A stretch of DNA of 64,000 bases, taken from assembly GCA_025175895.1 (NCBI GenBank), contig CM046000.1, forward strand, positions 65,872,720 through 65,936,719, written 5' to 3'. The translations under genes were made by a program, and so were the position numbers. Positions 1-10,191 of this stretch are shown here, piece after piece. Numbering within the stretch: the first letter of the stretch is position 1; the number at the start of each line of letters is the position of its first letter. The notes under the pieces were generated by a model that worked only from the letters and a program-made list of their open reading frames with translations, searched no databases and was not told where the DNA came from. This stretch comes from Wurfbainia villosa. Its lineage: Eukaryota; Streptophyta; Magnoliopsida; Zingiberales; Zingiberaceae.

Positions 1-47
1 TTAAAGACCTAACTCAAATGATTGCCAAACATCAAAAAGGGGGAGAT
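1..47 (+). other. 3' end of the internal region of a Sirevirus-like element (S0) with its polypurine tract
   Basis: The stretch AACATCAAAAAGGGGGAGAT just before the LTR is a polypurine tract, the plus-strand primer used in retrotransposon replication. The same wording precedes the 3' LTR of element E at 58372-58391, so both belong to one lineage. The rest of S0 lies left of the window. Confidence 0.8.
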
Positions 48-149
48 TGTTGGTGCAACAATGCTCCAAGCATTTATATATGTTTTGATGTTTGGATAAT
101 CATCTAAGTTAGGCAATATCTTGTGATCTAATTACAAAAATGTTTAAGT

Positions 150-400
150 GACAGGGAAGTCCAAGTATGATCTTGGCAAAGGAAGTACAAGGGATGGACT
201 TGGCAGCGTAAGACCAAGCTTGTAGTCTTGGCAGCGTAAAGTCCAAAGTGAACCTTGGCAAAAGAAGTCCAAAGTAAAGTCTTGGCAGCATAAGTCAAGC
301 TTGGCAAAAGAAGTCCAAAGTAAAGTCTTGGCAGCATAAGTCCAAGCTTGTAGTCTTGGCGGCGTAAAGTCCAAGCATTTGGTAACCCAAGACATGACGA
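150..400 (+). repeat. Degenerate hairpin-unit array in the S0 LTR
   Basis: About ten imperfect units of roughly 20-30 bases alternate AGTCCAAG with CTTGGCA. The two half-motifs are reverse complements of each other (CCAAG/CTTGG), so a transcript could form a series of short hairpins. Similar arrays occur at 27410-27670, 44100-44460 and 58490-58850. Open frames across them on the minus strand are by-products of the repeat. Confidence 0.75.
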
Positions 401-903
401 AACTGAAGGAAGTTCTTGGAAGCAAAGCGCAAAGGATGAACAAGTCTTGGACTCGGAGGGATCCTGGAGGTGCAAGGCTTATTGAGGAGCTAGAAGGTTG
501 AGTCTAGGTCTAGGGTATAAAATCTAGTATGAATGTATCGATCGAGTATACGATGTATCAATCGACCGTCGGCGTTCGGTAGTCGGTGAAACCCTAACCA
601 TCGATCGCCTTGGGCGAGCGATCGACTATCGTGATCGATCGACTACGAGGGCATCGATCGGTGATCGAGGGAAATATCGCCACAGAATGCAGTCGCACTC
701 GACTGCTGCATTGATCACTCGACTGATTACCCCATCAGTCAACTAATGGAGGGATCAGTCGACTGATCACCTGGCCGTTAGAGATTGCGGCTACGAATCT
801 CCGTGGAGATCGCATTTCAGAAGCCGTTGGCTTCGGCGGCAGTCGACTGATGGCAAGCATCAGTCGACTGATTGAAGCCCAACGGAGAAAACAGCCCCTC
901 TTC

Positions 904-911
904 TATAAAAA
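904..911 (+). promoter_or_regulatory. TATA box of the S0 LTR
   Basis: TATAAAAA lies directly downstream of three CAGTCGACTG palindromes (756-765, 840-849, 861-870). The matching position in the E LTR also has TATAAAAG after the palindromes. It is the likely core promoter that begins the R region. No transcript data are available. Confidence 0.6.
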
Positions 912-1299
912 GGGGCCATGTGGAGCTTGGTCAAGCTAGTGCTCTTGCTCCCAACTACACCTACGTGCTCACCAAGCTTTCCAAGTGTTTTTAGCAATTC
1001 AAAACCTCCTCTTCTCTTATTCTTAATCATCCATCATTGTAAAGAAGAGGAGTGCATTGTAAGATAAGGTTTCTCCACCTTGGTTCATCCAAAGGAGGTT
1101 CTAGTGAAGATTGATTAGGGCTAATCCACCTTACGGATTGCCGTGGAGTAGGAGCGTCATCTCCGAACAACGTTACATCGGGTGTTAGCTTTGTTTCTCG
1201 CTTTTATTTGTGTTTATATTTGTATTGCTTCCGCTAACGTTCTTGTAGAAACGAAGAAAGGCTAATCACCCCCCTCTAGCCATTCAAAGGGTCCTAACA

Positions 1300-2753
1300 T
1301 CTAGGAACCGGCCACCTTAACTAGGAAGAAGAAGAGCTCTTCTCCTATAGTTGCCACCCCTCTCCTTCCAAACCTTTTCGCGCAACCAAAGGAGCCAAAC
1401 CCTAATCTAATTAGGGTTTCCTCCTTAGGGTTTCTTGCCGCCCAAGCCATTGATGGGCAAAACCCTAATCTCCAAAAAACCAAATCCCCCTTGCCGCCCA
1501 ACCCATTCTCCCATATATATAGAGTTAGGTTTAGGCCTAGGTTTAATCTCCTCCATTGGTTCTAGAGATTTAATCTCAACCGTCGGTTCTAGAGATTTAA
1601 TCTCCACCGTTGGTTTTGGAGATTTAATCTCAACTGTCGATTCTAGAGATTTAATCTCTACCGTCGGTTCTAGAGATTTAATCTCAACCGTCGGATCAAG
1701 AGATTTAATTTCAACCGTCGGATCTAGAGATTTAATCTCAACCGTCGGTTCTAGAGATTTAATATCCACCGTCGGTTCTAGAGATTTAATCTCAACCGTC
1801 GGTTATAGAGATTTGTTTTCCATCATTTGATCTTGACTTCATGAGGTTTATATTAGGCTACGATAGGGACCATAAGGAGGAGTTGGATCTTGGCCACCCG
1901 ATGGATCGGAACCACACAAACTTGATCCATCAATGATGTTCCATTCCACTAGAGGATAGGATCATCATTGAATTACCTCACCAACCCCGATATGATAATA
2001 TGGGCTCTATATATTATTTGTACATCCATCTCCCCGTGTTTAAGATATCGAATGTCCATCAATTAATTGATTTACTGACCATCAATTAATTAACATCTAA
2101 CTCCTCGAGTAATACCACTCAACCTTATCATCATGTTGACTAAGTCAACCTGCAGGGTTTACATTATGAACCTTATGAACTCCTCAAGGGGACATCATCA
2201 ACCTAATATATAGGACACGGTTTCCTCCTATAATCAATGGCACACCATGTAAATAATATCATTTCCCAACTTACCGGGCATATTGATTTAATCCATAGAA
2301 ATCTCACCCTTTGGTAAATCAAAGAAATAAATACTAAGTACATGTGCCCGTTATTATATCGGGATTAAGAGCATGTACAACATAATATCCGAGGTCCGAT
2401 TCAATTATGTAGTCAGCAATAAATTGAATCACCTCTATGTCGGTCCTGCTCAATACACCTAAGTGTACTAGTGTAACTCTATGTTCAAGACAAAACAATA
2501 CCAAGCTACACTACAACCATGCCAATGGTTTGTCCAAAACCATCTTGGTTGTGAGCCTCTACTTATATTCTACAAGGGACTGATAACATGATCTTATGTG
2601 CCACACCAAGCACCGTGTTATCTACAATGAAAAATATTAGACAATATGCACACATATAATAAATATAAAGTGCAAACAATGATCATGTGATTCTTATTTC
2701 AAAATAAAAATGTTCATACAAAAAGAGCTAGGCTTTCAGTATACATTCCAACA
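1300..2753 (-). repeat. 3' LTR of Copia A (inner 1454 bp only)
   Basis: It matches 7817-9265 almost base for base and ends CATTCCAACA next to the minus-strand purine tract (2754-2770). The outer part lies beyond the inserted S0 element, outside the window. It carries the 27-bp minisatellite described separately. Confidence 0.9.
1540..1830 (-). repeat. 27-bp minisatellite in the left LTR of A
   Basis: About nine full units plus degenerate ends share the core GATTTAATCTCAACCGTCGG, usually followed by TTCTAGA. Each unit contains the near-palindrome GAGATTTAATCTC. The right LTR of A (8060-8340) has the same number of units. B and the solo LTR have only three or four. Because 27 is a multiple of three and no stop occurs in the unit, long meaningless frames run through it on both strands. 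Confidence 0.85.
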
Positions 2754-2769
2754 ATCTCCCACTTATACT

Positions 2770-3300
2770 AAAAGACTATGCTATCATCACACTGCCATAC
2801 ATCTGATTCCCCTTCCCTCCACATGCCTATAAAAGCTCTCTCTAGTAGGGCCTTAGTGATAGGGTCTACCAGGTCATCCTCTGATGCAATCTTGGCGACA
2901 TCAACTTCCACCTCCTTTACGATTTCTCGTATCTGGTGGTACTTGCGCTCTATGCATTTACTTACCTTATGGGCTCATGGTTCCTTCTAGTTTGTAACTG
3001 CACCATTATTATCACAATAAATTGTGATATTTCTGGGCAAACCAGGAATCACATCCAAGTCCATCAGGAAGTTCCTGAGCCACCCAGCTACTTTGGCCGC
3101 CTTAGAGGCTGCCACATACTCAGCTTCCATGGTAGAGTCCACCACGCATTTCTGCTTGACACTCCTCCATACAATGGCTCCACCTCCCAAAGTAAATACA
3201 AAACCTGAGGTAGACTTACTGTTATCCCTATCAGATTGGAAATCAGAATCTATGTAACCCACAGGGAGTAATTTGTCTGCCCGGTAAACTAGCATATAAT
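2770..3300 (-). pseudogene. pol: RNase H domain of Copia A pol (degenerate)
   Basis: Read on the minus strand, 3295-2987 encodes a Copia RNase H. GYIDSDFQSDRDN begins the fold, GFVFTLGGGAIVW follows, then the conserved DSTMEAEYVA block and YCDNNGAV. The family usually has GYTDSDF, GNPI.W and TEAEY motifs. The frame breaks after about 100 residues, but homology to the C terminus of B (20727-21056) continues to about 2770. RNase H would degrade the RNA strand during reverse transcription. Not functional as it stands. Confidence 0.85.
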
Positions 3301-4240
3301 CCCTAGTCCTTCTCAGGCACTACAATATATGCTTTACCGCAGTCCAATGTCCCTGTCCTGGATTACTCTGATATCTGCTGACCATGCCCACGGCATAGCA
3401 GATATCGAGTCTCGTACATAGCATCGTATACATGAGGCTTCCTACTGCCGAAGCATAAAGAACTGCCTTCATCTCCTCTATCTCCTCAGATGATCTAGGA
3501 CACATCTCCTTAGATAAAGGAACTCCATACCTGAAAGGTAGAAAACCTTTCTTAGAGTTTTGCATGCTAAAATGATCCATAATCGTGTCTATGTATGAAG
3601 CTTGGGATTAGCACACTAACCTTGATCCCAAGGATGTGTCCCACTTCTCCCAAGTCCTTCATATCAAACTGTTTGGACAACCATACCCTTACGTCCGATA
3701 ACATTCCGATATTGTTGCCAACTATCAAAATGTCATCTACGTATAGTACAAGAAATACCACTACGTTTCCGTCACATCTCTTGTATACACAAGACTCATC
3801 CGGACTTTGAATAAATCCATAAGTCTGGATTTACCTCATCAAAGTGGATGTTCCAAGACCTCGAAGCTTTCTTCAATCCATAAATGGACCGATTAAGCTT
3901 ACATACAAGATGCTCTTTGCCCTTAGCAATGAATCCCTCTGGTTGCTACATATGGATGTTTTCCTCAAGACTTCCATAAAGGAAAGCTTTCTTGACATCC
4001 TTCTGCCACACCTCATAATCCATATGAGCTGCTTTGCATAAGAGCTCCCAGACCTGATTTGAATCCATAGATTCAATCTCAGTATTCATTGCACTTTGCA
4101 AAGATGCTGCATCTATATCTTGGATTGCCTCGTCATATGTCTAGGGATCAGGTTCATGTTCGCCAAGGACCAAATCAAAAGATTCTCCCAAGAACATGAA
4201 TCTCTCAGGCTGTCTCACAACCCTCCCACTACGACGAGGT
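3300..4240 (-). pseudogene. pol: Reverse transcriptase domain of Copia A pol (degenerate)
   Basis: Three minus-strand pieces can be recognised. 4076-3873 encodes the N-terminal palm region. 3761-3567 holds the catalytic VLYVDDILIVG motif (two Asp intact) and FDMKDLGEVGHILGIKV. 3580-3320 holds MQNSKKGFLPFR...SAVGSLMYTMLCTRLDICYAVG. Relative to B, about 40 bases are missing just after LGIKV, shifting the frame, and there are further breaks near 3840 and 4080. The order and motifs are typical of Ty1/Copia pol. Confidence 0.85.
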
Positions 4241-4299
4241 ATCACCTGTGTATCCTCTGTGACACGCGGTGCAGTGACTTGTGGTATGTCCTCTTGTAC

Positions 4300-5220
4300 C
4301 GGTGGTACTAAAGAAGTGACTTCCCTTTTAACTCCTCCAGAACAATTTTACTCTTGGGCTTGTGGCTCATCACATAGTCTTCCTCTAGAAATCTAGCGTT
4401 CGTGCTAACGATCACCCTCTGATCTCTAGGACTATAAAACAATCCACCCCTCATTCCCTTGGGATAGCCAACGAACATGCGTACTTCTGTACAAGGTTCC
4501 AACTTACCAGCATCTGCCTTTAGCACATGTGCTGGACTTCCCATATCCGAATATGTCTTAGACTAGGCTTCCGCCGAGTCCACAACTCTGTGGGAGTAGA
4601 AGGCACTGATTTAGATGGAACCAAGTTCAGAATGTACGCCGCCGTATCTAGAGCATATCCCCTAGAACGAATCTGGAAAGTCAGAATAATTCATTATCGA
4701 TCTAACCATCTCCATAAGAGTCCTATTCCTTCGCTCCGCTACACCATTCTGCTGGGGTGTGCCAGGTGCAGACAATTGGGATTGAATCCTAGCCTCTGAT
4801 AAGTAATTCCTAAACTCTTCCAAGAGGTATTCACCAATACGATCAGATCATAGTGTCATCTTGAATAATTGTCTATGAAAAAGATAAAATATTCAAAACT
4901 ACCTCTTGCCTGGATAGACATAGGACCATACGAATCAGAATGAACCATTTCCAACACATCTTTGGATCTATACCCCTTGGCCTTGAAAGGCCTCTTGGTC
5001 ATCTTACCCTCCAAGCAAGATTCGCAGGTTGGGAGATCCTCCACCACTAATGAACCCAAAGGTCCATCAGCTATCAACCTTTGAATTATGCTTAGGTTAA
5101 TATGACCAAGCCTAAGATCCCAAAGATATGTTTGGTTCATCTTCGAAGGTTCTTTTCTCTTATCGGAATTAGAAGATGAGTTGTAAACTTCAATTTGCAT
5201 CGTGGGAGCTTGTGGTTCAA
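4300..5220 (-). pseudogene. pol: Integrase domain of Copia A pol (degenerate)
   Basis: 5200-4856 on the minus strand contains the GAG-pre-integrase zinc region (TYLWDLRLGHINLS...CESCLEGKMTKRPF) and the start of the core (VHSDSYGPMS). The usual WHLRLGH has become WDLRLGH, losing a zinc-binding His. The core between 4850 and 4560 has stops near the SDRGGEY motif. 4544-4308 encodes the C-terminal part (KADAGKLEPCTEVRMFVGYPKG). Integrase would insert the cDNA into the host chromosome. Confidence 0.85.
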
Positions 5221-5229
5221 GTTTTAAAT

Positions 5230-5922
5230 TTCCTATCTAATTACCTGAATAGATAATGTCCCTATTCCTTTTATAACATCTCTGTCATCAAAAGAAATAG
5301 ATTATCCATCCATAATTTAGAAACCGAAATCAATTCTTTCTAAATTAAAGGTACATAAAGAAAATTTCTTTGAACCAAAAACTTTATTTTTCTCAAAAGA
5401 TAAATAAAACATCTCCGACTACAATAGCCGTCATCTTCATGGCATTGCCCAAGTAAATGGTAATATCCCCTTTAGCTAGTCGTCGGGTTTCCTGGAAGCC
5501 CTGCAAAGTATTGCAGACATGATTAGTGGCTCCCATACCTACTCACCAGGTGCCGGTAGATAAGACCGCTAATCATGTTTCAACGACTAGTTCAAAGAAT
5601 ATATCTTTGTTCTTCTTTGGATTGGGACAGTCTTTCTTCCAATGTCCATCCTGCTAGTAAGTGAAGTACTTGCCTTTCGGCTTCTTCACTCCTCCCTGAG
5701 ATCCTCCCACCACATTTGCTCCACCTTGTTTCTCCTTCTTCTTGCCTTTCGGCTTAGAAGTAGAAACCTTTTTGAGCAACCATGGCATGAGGACACTCTT
5801 TGAAGAGTGCATACTTGTACTTCTTAGCAGATAAGACAATATCTAGATTCTTTCCAATCAACATTATTTGGGTACAGTAAGTTTATTTCCTTTAGTATCA
5901 TAGTAAGTGGACCGAAAGTCAT
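5230..5922 (-). pseudogene. gag: gag-protease region of Copia A with a large internal gag deletion
   Basis: The minus-strand frame starts at the ATG at 5922-5920, matching the gag start of B at 17181. Comparison with B shows that about 480 bases of the gag middle are missing: sequence equal to B about 17312 is joined to sequence equal to B about 17790, near 5785. After the junction come KVSTSKPKGKKKEKQGG and a damaged zinc knuckle ending KYFTY. The protease Asp-Thr-Gly site is also lost (about 5545). Without the gag centre no capsid could form. Confidence 0.75.
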
Positions 5923-5929
5923 TTTTGAA

Positions 5930-6968
5930 AATCCTAAGAATCACATAGATCATTACTTTAGATTTCAAATATTATTGATTCCTCAAAACAATAAAATTCC
6001 GAAATCAACCAACACCTCAAAACACCGAGAATATCGCATGCCACGCTGTGTGGATGTATACGAATTCTACATTTGTAAGAGGAGGTTTTACCCATTAATT
6101 TTATTATCTTGTCAACCTTACTTTTTGACAAATTAAATTAATAGTTGGTTCCTCTTTGGCCCTACAAATAAAAGCAGTGACTCCGATGAGGAGGATACCT
6201 TTATTTGCATCTAAGTGTGCACTATTACACGATACTAAGGGAATTATTTCGGATTATGTGCCTTACCGCTGTGGAAGTACACACGCTCCTAGATAATTTC
6301 CTATAACCATTATTTGACCTAGTGATCCGCAAACAAACTCATCCGTAGGGAGGAAGGCACTCAGAGCTGACACGCAAGTTTGTTGCATCACACGTCAAAT
6401 TGTAATGGAGGCCACGGGAATTAATTAAAATATCCCTCTCCCACTTAGTAAATTGGAAATGAGAAATTTTCTAGCACAAGAAACATGCATATAAAACAAA
6501 TCAGCAATAAATATGGAAAAAACAGAATTTTTCCAACTATTATGGCTTTGTTCTCCAATATGCATCCCGCCGTGTCGCCACCTCGTCCGCTCCACCTTTT
6601 GCGTGCACAAGCCACATAAAGAGATCCGAGCCGAGATATATAATTTTAATTTACATCCATCGATCCTATACTCCACGAAGGAGTGTACAAATGATCTAGA
6701 TCGAAAGTAAGCTAAAATGAGTGGCTAAACAATGTCGTATTTAATTACAAAAATTAAATACTAATCTAGCCACGTCAACCCCGAGGATTCAAATAATAAA
6801 TATTTACATACATACAATCACATACACACATATGGCCATAATAGTCGGATCTTACGCCTGCAACCAATGAGTTAAACTACGCACATCCTACTATTATCCG
6901 GCACATATAATATATGAAAAAGTGCATAAAAATAACCGAATCCAAAACACACAAAACCAGAAACCGTA
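5930..6968 (-). other. Untranslated leader of Copia A
   Basis: About 1 kb lies between the primer site and gag. It aligns by eye with the B leader (16141-17180), for example in the GAGGATACTTTTATTTGCAT-like stretch near 6190 and the conserved block near 6850. I see no reading frame of its own; small frames at 6425-6710 overlap on opposite strands and look like chance. Confidence 0.6.
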
Positions 6969-6980
6969 GCTCTGATACCA
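6969..6980 (-). promoter_or_regulatory. Primer-binding site of Copia A (initiator Met-tRNA)
   Basis: The reverse complement reads TGGTATCAGAGC, complementary to the 3' end of plant initiator tRNA-Met. It sits two bases from the 5' LTR edge at 6983, where minus-strand cDNA synthesis would begin. Confidence 0.9.
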
Positions 6981-7665
6981 ATTGTTGGGAATCATCATGC
7001 TTCTCGGAGGCTCATTGGCTCCCATGTCCCCGGATTAAAATTTTCACTAATGAAAACTAATCCGGATGGGATGAGTTTCCTAAGAACAACCAATTCGTCG
7101 TCGTGCTAACGACTTGAGCGATCACTTGAACAAACTAGTTGTTCAAGCAACACAACTCTTCTAGTTGGTTAGCCGCGGAAGAGACGACGGACGGATCGCC
7201 GGTTTTTGTATTTATCTTCGGGGTCCATGATTATACAAATACATACAAATGTAAACTAGTATAATCAACACATACTAACATAAAGAACATAAGCTAGCAT
7301 ATCAATAAGAACATGCAAAGATCAATAATAAAAGTTATAAAACTTTTATACCTCTTGATCTTCTATCGTATGTCCTAACCTCCTTGTAGACTTCGTGTGG
7401 GCGAAGATCCTCCACAAGTTGAAGCTTCCTAGATCTTCTTCAATCCAAGAAAGAAGAACTCTCCTTCCCTTCTTGCTTGAGCCAACCACCAATCCACAAA
7501 GGATTGATGCCGCCGGCCCCAAGAATAGAGAGAACTAAATGGAAACCACCAAGGAAACAAACTAGGGACAAACCCTAGCTTCTAGTGCTGTCGGCCAAGA
7601 TGGAGTGAGGAGGAGAAAGGGAATATGTTGGGCACCGGTCAAGGTGGAGGGAATAGAGGAAGGAG

Positions 7666-7983
7666 CCGGCCACACCCTAGGAAGAAGAAGAGCTCCTCTC
7701 CTATAGTTGCCACCCACCTTCTTGTAAACCCTAGCCGCCCAACCATAGAAGCCAAACCCTAATTAGGGTTTCCTCCTTAGGATTTCTTGCTGCCCAACCA
7801 AGGTGGAAGGAAGAGATCTAGGAACCGGCCACCTTAACTAGGAAGAAGAAGAGCTCTTCTCCTATAGTTGTTGCCCCTCTCCTTCCAAACCTTGCCGCGC
7901 AACCAAAGGAGCCAAACCCTAATCTAATTAGGGTTTCCTCCTTAGGGTTTCTTGCCGCCCAAGCCATTGATGGGCAAAACCCT
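7666..7983 (-). repeat. Tandem duplication of about 159 bp in the 5' LTR of A
   Basis: Both copies begin CCGGCCAC and contain CTAGGAAGAAGAAGAGCTC, then CCTATAGTTG, then AAACCCTAAT...AGGGTTTCCTCCTTAG. They differ at about one base in ten by eye. It cannot be checked in the other LTR, because the fragment in the window starts inside this region. Confidence 0.75.
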
Positions 7984-8059
7984 AATCTCCAAAAAACCAA
8001 ATCCCCCTTGCCGCCCAACCCATTCTCCCATATATATAGAGTTAGGTTTAGGCCTAGGT

Positions 8060-8340
8060 TTAATCTCCTCCATTGGTTCTAAAGATTTAATCTCAACCGT
8101 CGGTTCTAGAGATTTAATCTCCACCGTCGGTTCTCTAGATTTAATCTCAATCGTTGGTTCTAGAGATTTAATCTTCATCGTCGATTCTAGAGATTTAATC
8201 TCAACCGTCGGATCAAGAGATTTAATCTCAACCGTCGGATCTAGAGATTTAATCTCAACCGTCGATTCTAGAGATTTAATCTCCACCGTCGGTTCTAGAG
8301 ATTTAATCTCAACCGTCGGTTCTAGAGATTTGTTTTCCAT
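8060..8340 (-). repeat. 27-bp minisatellite in the right LTR of A
   Basis: About nine units of the same repeat as at 1540-1830. Unit variants (such as GTCGATTC and GTCGGATC) fall in nearly the same order as on the left, so the array expanded before this insertion and has been stable since. Confidence 0.85.
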
Positions 8341-9265
8341 CATTTGATCTAGACTTCATGAGGTTTATATTAGGCTACGATAGGGACCATGAGGAGGAGT
8401 TGGATCTTGGCCACCCGATGGATCGGAACCACACAAACTTGATCCATCAATGATGTTCCATTCCACTAGAGAATCATCATTGAATTACCTCACCAACCCT
8501 CATATGATAATATGGGCTCCATATATTATTTGTATATCCATCTCCCCGTGTTTAAGATATTGAATGTCCGTCAATTAATTGATTTACTGACCATCAATTA
8601 ATTAACATCTAACTCCTCGAGTAGTACTCCTCAACCTTATCATCATGTTGACTAAGTCAACATGCAGGGTTTACATGATGAACCTTATGAGCTCCTCAAG
8701 GGGACATCATCAACCTAATATATAGGACACGGTTTCCTCCTATAATCAACGGCACACCATGTAAATAATATCATTTCTCAACTTACCGGGCATATTGATT
8801 TAATCCATAGAAATCTCACCCTTTGGTAAATCAAAGAAATAAATACTAAGTACATGTGCCCGTTATTATATCGGGATTAAGATCATGTACAACATAATAT
8901 CCGAGGTCCGATTCAATTATGTAGTCAACAATAAATTGAATCACCTCTATGTCGGTCCTGCTCAATACACCTAAGTGTACTAGTGTAACTCTATGTTCAA
9001 GACAAAACAATGCCAAGCTACAATACAACCATGCCAATAGTTTGTCCAAAACCATCTTTGTTGTGAGCCTCTACTTATATTATACAAGGGACTGATAACA
9101 TGATCTTCTGTGCCGCACCAAGCACCGTGTTATCTACAATGTAAAATATTAGACAATATGCACACATATAATAAATATAAAGTACAAATAATGATCATGT
9201 GATTCTTATTTCAAAATAAAAATGTTCATACAAAAAGAGCTAGGCTTTCAGTATACATTCCAACA

Positions 9266-9688
9266 CTGTCAACAACCCTAGCTTAGTTTCTACTCTTTAG
9301 TTGTTGATATTTTAATTTGTCGTCTCTTTAAATATTGCAATTCCTTTTATTAATCGAGGTTTTCTATCATTGCACTTTACATTAATAGAAGAGAGGGTTT
9401 GTCTCTCTATCTTTTCTTTCGAAGTTTTTTTTGTAATCGTCAAACTCCTATCTCCAACGAGGAGGAGTGTTTTTAGTGAATTGCCTTCCGTGCGTGATCA
9501 AGGATCACTAGGGCCTTGGAGTAGTAGCCGAAGGCTACGAACCAAGTAAAAATATTTGTCTCATTTTATTTATTGCTTATCTTTCCGCTGCAAATTAATT
9601 ATCTCTTCGAGTTTTAACGAACAAACAAAAAAAAGGTTTTATCGCTATTCACCCCCCCCCCCCTCTAGCGATCCGCTTCGATCCATCA
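9266..9688 (+). repeat. LTR fragment F (Sirevirus-like), cut on its left by Copia A
   Basis: It matches the reverse complement of LTR K near 62967-63200: the blocks CCAACGAGGAGGAG, GGGCCTTGGAGTAG and GAACCAAGTAAAA follow in the same order. It ends TATTC, then a run of 12 C, then CTCTAGCGATCC and ATCCATCA (K ends ATCCAACA). No primer site follows; the sequence returns to D, so this is the right end of a solo LTR or a whole element whose left part is outside the window. Confidence 0.75.
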
Positions 9689-10191
9689 TTATGATCATGT
9701 CATAAATGATAGCAAAAATTAAAATATTTGCCAATAATCATGATGTCATGGCATAAAAATAAATCTAAATACAAATATGACATAATTTTCCTACACATGA
9801 TCATGACATTTAAATAATTATATGAAGCATGATGTCATTACATGGTATATGACAAATAAAATATAAAGGTATAAGAATGTCTAGATTTCAAACCTAATTA
9901 CTATTTAATACGATTAAATCTCATTTTTCCATAATGAACAATTTCCCTCAAGTGTGCCAAAAACTCAAAATGACACACTATGACTCTAAAACTTAATTGT
10001 GCCAATTATGATTGATTTTTTTAACTTCTATAATTTCTATTGGCACATCCTAAAATCTTTTAGGATTAAAATCTAAATTCATTTTCAAGGTATCACATAA
10101 CCTTAAAAATGCCCTAAAGTATCAACTCTACCATGATTAGGTTAACTACCCATCCATTTAGATTGACACAATCTAACCCATTTAGCATGAA
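9689..10191 (-). other. AT-rich 3' non-coding region of D
   Basis: About 0.5 kb downstream of gag matches G 40860-41345 and E 56511-57010. Shared phrases on the minus strand include the AGGATGTGCCAATAG-like block, the TTGGCACA block and CATGACATCATGATTATTGG. No frame of significant length is seen. In intact Sireviruses pol would lie here; there is no trace of it. Confidence 0.75.

Larger units (their letters stand above)
48..1299 (+). repeat. 3' LTR of Sirevirus-like element S0
   Basis: The LTR begins TGTTGGTGCAAC and ends GGTCCTAACA. It is bounded on the left by the polypurine tract and on the right by a sequence (from 1300) that continues the LTR of Copia element A exactly as at 7817. It has the modules of the other Sirevirus-like LTRs here: an array of CCAAG...CTTGG hairpin units (about 150-400), ATCGAT and CAGTCGACTG palindromes (about 535-870), a TATA box, and a TATTCACCCCCCTCTAGC-like block near the end (about 1265-1281). 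The likely target duplication is TCTAG (1300-1304); its partner is outside the window. Confidence 0.85.
1300..9265 (-). mobile_element. Copia retrotransposon A (minus strand), 3' LTR cut by S0
   Basis: On the plus strand the order is partial 3' LTR (1300-2753), purine tract, RNase H, reverse transcriptase, integrase, protease, gag, leader, primer site (6969-6980) and complete 5' LTR (6983-9265). The element is closely related to B (14239-22948). Its coding region is full of stops and frameshifts and lacks the middle of gag, so it cannot make its own enzymes. It sits inside LTR fragment F; the right-hand target duplication would be CTGTC (9266-9270). Confidence 0.9.
6983..9265 (-). repeat. 5' LTR of Copia A (complete, 2283 bp)
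   Basis: It runs from TGTTGGGAATCATC to CATTCCAACA in plus-strand orientation. The inner 1449 bp match the left LTR fragment. It contains a TATATATA box (about 8031-8038, acting on the minus strand), a 27-bp minisatellite (8060-8340) and a tandem duplication of about 159 bp (7666-7824 and 7825-7983) with telo-box-like AAACCCTAA stretches. It is longer than the B LTR (1885 bp), partly because of these expansions. Confidence 0.9.

Noticed and set aside
128..475. Overlapping minus-strand frames rich in Leu, Pro and Trp (also at 27356-27712, 43949-44525 and 58369-58912)
   Set aside because: They are translations of the CCAAG/CTTGG hairpin array in LTRs, in two frames at once, with no protein-like composition.
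1435..1830. 131-codon plus-strand frame with nine-residue repeats (also at 7952-8347, and opposite-strand versions)
   Set aside because: It is the 27-bp LTR minisatellite, a multiple of three without stops, open on both strands. It lies in U3 across the promoter and antisense to element A. Not a gene.
7740..7960. Telomere-like AAACCCTAA words
   Set aside because: Isolated words within a duplicated LTR segment, not a tandem (TTTAGGG)n array. At most promoter telo-boxes.
8060..8340. CRISPR-like array of regular 27-bp units
   Set aside because: Units are adjacent without unique spacers, in a plant LTR. A minisatellite.
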